Below are positions 63,742 through 64,000 of a DNA stretch of 64,000 nucleotides, in pieces; positions within the stretch are counted from its first letter, which is position 1, and the number at the start of each line of letters is the position of its first letter. The notes under the pieces are model-generated. The model was not told the origin of the DNA, made no database searches, and saw nothing but the letters and a program-made list of their open reading frames with translations. Made by a program: the position numbers and the translations under genes. Source of the stretch: Gracilimonas sp046602855 (GTDB lineage Bacteria > Bacteroidota > Rhodothermia > Balneolales > Balneolaceae); contig NZ_JBKINJ010000001.1 of assembly GCF_046602855.1 (NCBI RefSeq), forward strand, positions 2,108,001-2,172,000, read 5' to 3'.

Positions 63742-64000
63742 TTAATCTTCGGAGGCAAATATTTTCGCCCCAACCATTCCTGTTAGCGCGTTCACAATTC
63801 CAAGTATCACAGCATTTGTCAGTAATCCTGTAACAATTCCACTTAATGATTGTTGTTGCTCTCTGGTTTGCTGCATAGTGTCGATAGTATCGTTTAACTG
63901 CGCCTGTGGTAAACCCACCTGCTCCATTGAATAGATCATATTTTCATAAAAGTTTTCCATCAGAGCAGGATCTATCATCATCCAGAGTTGACTTATCAGC
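63742..64000 (-). CDS. Partial DUF4199-like membrane protein (C-terminal end)
   Basis: The frame stays open to the right edge, reading LISQLW upstream of the Met at 63981, so the visible 79 residues are only the C-terminus. A helix with PALMENFYENMIYSMEQVGLPQAQLNDTIDTMQQ leads to the hydrophobic segment GIVTGLLTNAVILGIVNALTGMVGAKIF. This matches the end of DUF4199 proteins, where a charged helix precedes the last membrane segment. It is six bases upstream of the CPBP gene, in the same operon. Confidence 0.7.
   Translation of the reverse strand, partial: LISQLWMMIDPALMENFYENMIYSMEQVGLPQAQLNDTIDTMQQTREQQQSLSGIVTGLLTNAVILGIVNALTGMVGAKIFASED

Noticed and set aside
1..64000. Prophage, insertion sequence or defence island
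   Set aside because: No integrase, transposase, phage structural gene, toxin-antitoxin pair or CRISPR array was found among the frames; the only mobile-like signals are small palindromes.

Overview
The window looks like chromosomal DNA of a moderately AT-rich Gram-negative member of the Bacteroidota/Balneolota (Balneolaceae-like is my best guess). The basis is gene content: a giant lamin-tail-repeat secreted protein ending in a gliding/T9SS-type C-terminal domain, DUF3078, DUF2851, DUF4199 and DUF2007 proteins, a BatA protein, a TonB-dependent receptor, large PD40-propeller fusions, and candidate Bacteroidota-type -7 elements (TAnnTTTG). Most of it is core genome with short intergenic gaps. 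I see no prophage, transposase, integrase, CRISPR array or rRNA; the only RNA gene is one tRNA-Gln(UUG).

Layout. 1-9.5 kb is the least conventional part: the end of an unknown two-gene minus-strand unit, a divergent 263-base gap holding an orphan intrinsic terminator on the plus strand, an unrecognised 410-residue protein, a 2008-residue lamin-tail protein and an unrecognised outer-membrane-like protein. 9.5-22.8 kb carries a TonB receptor, an APC permease fused to two UspA-like domains, glutamate racemase, an OPT transporter, MscL, a thiamine-binding-type protein, PIN-PhoH, a SpoU/TrmH methyltransferase, an ALDH7-type dehydrogenase and a DJ-1/PfpI protein. 22.8-29.1 kb holds membrane pyrophosphatase, then pth-rplY(ctc)-prs, tRNA-Gln, DUF2851 and YtxH. 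29.2-35.5 kb runs on the plus strand: PyrR-like phosphoribosyltransferase, DUF3078 protein, PLP decarboxylase, an unknown protein, then feoA, feoB and a feoB-coupled micro-ORF.

35.6-64 kb has a PD40-amidohydrolase fusion, pyrF-rnhA, tsaD, a metallopeptidase-PD40-BamA-like fusion, dnaK and hsp20, then the tight minus-strand run BatA-unknown membrane protein-hflX-CBS-TPR-aroA. A divergent lipoprotein with a propeller follows, then an epimerase-like SDR, and finally the minus-strand unit DUF4199-CPBP-DUF2007-cdsA-dipeptide epimerase, which runs off the right edge.

The most unusual non-coding signals are palindromic. There are three REP-like elements (a 27-base hairpin, a perfect 38-base palindrome, and an inverted doublet between dnaK and hsp20), and three long TGTTAA...TTAACA hairpins in gene-end gaps. 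The plus-strand leader/terminator before the unknown gene at 726 is the best candidate for undescribed regulation. The best candidate protein systems are the metallopeptidase-propeller-barrel fusion and the lamin-tail giant with its downstream outer-membrane-like neighbour.
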